Source: an uncultured Verrucomicrobiota bacterium
GTDB taxonomy: Bacteria; Verrucomicrobiota; Kiritimatiellia; CAIQIC01; Lenti-01
Direction of reading: 5' to 3'
DNA length: 64,000 nucleotides
Assembly: GCA_937872095.1 (NCBI GenBank)
Contig: CALMNW010000022.1
Location: 52,424-116,423, forward strand
Shown here piece by piece: positions 62,397-64,000 of this stretch. Within the stretch, counting starts at the first letter, position 1; the number at the start of each line of letters is the position of its first letter. The notes under the pieces are model-generated. The model was not told where the DNA came from, did no database searches, and worked only from the letters and a program-made list of their open reading frames with translations. Both the position numbers and the translations under genes were made by a program.

Positions 62397-64000
62397 CTAC
62401 TCCTTCGCCTTCTCTTCGCGCCGCGTCTTCGCGTCGTCGCGGCTCATCTGGCCGAGCACGAGCCGGTATTCCATCGGCAGCACCTTGATGAACGAATCTT
62501 TCCACCGCGCCCAATCGGCCAGGATTTCCTTGGCCCGCGGGCTGCCGGTCCATTTCGCGTGTTGCTCGATCATGCCTTTCAGCTCGCGCTCGTCGTCCGG
62601 ACCCAGCATTTCCAAGTCCACCATCTCGAGGTTGCAGCGGGCGTCGAACAGCCCCGTCTCGTCCAGCACGTAGGCGATGCCGCCGCTCATGCCGGCGGCG
62701 AAGTTCACGCCCGTGGGTCCGAGGATCGCCACGCGGCCGCCGGTCATGTATTCGCAGCCGTGGTCGCCCACGCCTTCGACCACCGCCCAGGCGCCGCTGT
62801 TGCGCACCGCGAACCGCTCGCCCGCGCAGCCGTTCAGATAGACTTCGCCGCAGGTCGCGCCGTAGAGCAGCACGTTGCCCGCGATCGTGTTCTGGGCCGG
62901 ATCGTAGTCCGTCCCCGGCGCCGGCGTCACCGCGATGCGCCCGCCGCTGAGGCCCTTGCCCAGATAGTCGTTGGCTTCGCCCCGCAGCGTCAGCGTCAGG
63001 CCCTTGGCCGCGAACGCGCCGAAGCTCTGTCCCGCCGAGCCTTCGAATTCGAGCGCGATCTGCCCGTCGGGCAACCCCGCATGCCCGTGTTCCCGCGCGA
63101 TGCGGCTCGAAATCAGCGTGCCGACCGCGCGGTCCGTGTTGCGGATGCTCCGCTTCAGCGCGGCCGGCTTCTTGCCCGCCAGCGCGTCCGCCAGCTGCGG
63201 CAGCAGCTCGTAGTCCAGCGCGCCGGAAATCGGCGACGGCTGCGGCGCCGTGAACCGGCACGCTTCCGGCTGCGCGTCCACCCGGTGGAAAATCGCGCTG
63301 AAATCCAGCCCCTTGGCCTTCCAGAACGTGACGGCCTTGTTGACGTCCAGCAGGTCGGAGCGCCCGACCATCTCGTCGAATTTCCGGAAGCCCAGTTCGG
63401 CCATGAGCTCGCGCGTCTCGCGCGCGATGAACCGGAAGAACTGGATCACGTATTCCGGCTTGCCCGCGTAGCGCTTGCGCAGCTCGGGATCCTGCGTCGC
63501 CACGCCGAACGGACAGCCGTTGGTGTGGCACTTGCGCATCATCATGCAGCCGCAGACCACCAGCGGCGCCGTCGCGAAACCGAATTCTTCCGCGCCCAGC
63601 AGCGCGCCGACGACGACGTCCCGCCCGGTCTTGATCTGGCCGTCGGTCTGCACCCGGATGCGGTCGCGCAGCCGGTTCAGCACCAGCGTCTGCTGCGTTT
63701 CCGCCAGACCCAGTTCCCACGGCGCGCCCGCGTGCTTGATGCTCGAGAGCGGCGAGGCGCCCGTGCCGCCGTCGTAGCCGCTGATCAGCACGCGGTCCGC
63801 CCGCGCCTTCGCGACGCCCGCGGCCACCGTGCCCACACCGAGCTCGGAGACCAGCTTCACGCTGATTTCCGCCTCGTCGTTCGCGCAGCGCAGATCGTAG
63901 ATCAGCTGCGCGATGTCTTCGATGGAATAGATGTCGTGGTGCGGCGGCGGCGAAATCAGCGTCACGCCCGGCGTCGAATGCCGCACGCGCGCGATGTCCG
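62397..64000 (-). CDS. gltB: Glutamate synthase large subunit, N-terminally truncated by window edge
   Basis: 534 C-terminal residues; the frame is open to the window edge (residues before the first in-window start are [11 protein letters not shown]). Visible: [40 protein letters not shown] (FMN site), Fe-S cysteines [15 protein letters not shown] and the C-terminal GXGXG beta-helix ([39 protein letters not shown]). About 1000 residues, including the amidotransferase domain, lie beyond the window. gltB precedes gltD in the operon. Confidence 0.96.
   Translation of the reverse strand, partial: DIARVRHSTPGVTLISPPPHHDIYSIEDIAQLIYDLRCANDEAEISVKLVSELGVGTVAAGVAKARADRVLISGYDGGTGASPLSSIKHAGAPWELGLAETQQTLVLNRLRDRIRVQTDGQIKTGRDVVVGALLGAEEFGFATAPLVVCGCMMMRKCHTNGCPFGVATQDPELRKRYAGKPEYVIQFFRFIARETRELMAELGFRKFDEMVGRSDLLDVNKAVTFWKAKGLDFSAIFHRVDAQPEACRFTAPQPSPISGALDYELLPQLADALAGKKPAALKRSIRNTDRAVGTLISSRIAREHGHAGLPDGQIALEFEGSAGQSFGAFAAKGLTLTLRGEANDYLGKGLSGGRIAVTPAPGTDYDPAQNTIAGNVLLYGATCGEVYLNGCAGERFAVRNSGAWAVVEGVGDHGCEYMTGGRVAILGPTGVNFAAGMSGGIAYVLDETGLFDARCNLEMVDLEMLGPDDERELKGMIEQHAKWTGSPRAKEILADWARWKDSFIKVLPMEYRLVLGQMSRDDAKTRREEKAKE

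Overview
The window is about 64 kb of GC-rich, densely coded bacterial chromosome. It encodes a Gram-negative cell (LpxA for lipid A, TolC, many lipoproteins with lipoboxes, an LpoB-like lipoprotein) with an anaerobe-leaning metabolism (NifX/MRP iron-sulfur genes, ferritin-like protein, peroxiredoxins, NikR, GltBD). The protein mix (DUF4034, LA_2272-type surface repeats, EF-hand-like tails, GYF_2 protein, pseudopilin-like secreted proteins) and the intergenic repeat types suggest the PVC superphylum, most likely Kiritimatiellota or a neighbour in Verrucomicrobiota/Lentisphaerota. This placement is an inference; no rRNA or tRNA gene was seen.

Layout. 0-3.4 kb: the 3' part of glpK, a DUF3999 protein and a lipoprotein. 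3.4-12.0 kb: an ArsR-type regulator leading a tripartite RND efflux operon (TolC, membrane fusion protein, permease) that runs into a PII-like protein, a 56-residue membrane protein, a peroxiredoxin, a DUF2892 protein and a thioredoxin, ending at a strong terminator; a ferritin-like gene faces it. 12.2-18.0 kb: a tightly overlapping operon DUF5320 - DUF134 - NifX-like - two MRP/ferredoxin ATPases - NifX-like - DUF89 - unknown membrane protein - UPF0597/cysteine-desulfidase-like. Its promoter region shares an AT-rich motif with the ArsR operon, so the two may form one redox/sulfur/metal regulon. 18.0-22.4 kb: GYF_2 protein, RF3 and a ParE-type topoisomerase subunit. 22.5-27.4 kb (minus): a six-gene envelope operon (COG3014-like, PEGA, YcfL-like, LpoB-like, LA_2272-like, FlgT-like). 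27.5-33.4 kb: TatD, a pseudopilin, a secreted protein, NikR, a divergent lipoprotein, enolase and two small genes. 33.5-37.6 kb: an orphan CHASE-type histidine kinase, a pseudopilin, a phosphodiesterase-family protein and a lipoprotein. 37.8-40.9 kb (minus): thrS-infC-rpmI-rplT. 41.2-49.4 kb: a complete tryptophan operon trpE-G-D-C-F-(DAHP synthase)-B-A. 49.4-56.7 kb: a secreted DUF4034 pair, tpx with a thioredoxin-like ferredoxin, an L,D-transpeptidase, and an esterase plus a GHTSHGSQ protein. 56.9-61.0 kb: lpxA - RlmI-like methyltransferase - thiL - Rsm22/METTL17-like, then a secreted KTSC protein. 61.0-64.0 kb (minus): gltD and the 3' part of gltB.

The most unusual layer is the non-coding one. 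(i) Twelve copies of a short palindrome (consensus TTTTCCACG-N-CGTGGAAAA, plus a TTTTACGT variant and hybrids of both) lie in four intergenic sites. (ii) A roughly 150-bp element with nested inverted repeats occurs twice, in opposite orientation, each time between the 3' ends of convergent genes. (iii) Low-complexity repeat families (AGAGGTC, ATTGGAT, ATCCTGTT, AATTCTTA) occupy six of the seven junctions of the trp operon. In three genes (the tolC-like gene, trpG, trpB) the AGAGGTC repeat encodes the C-terminal tail of the protein.
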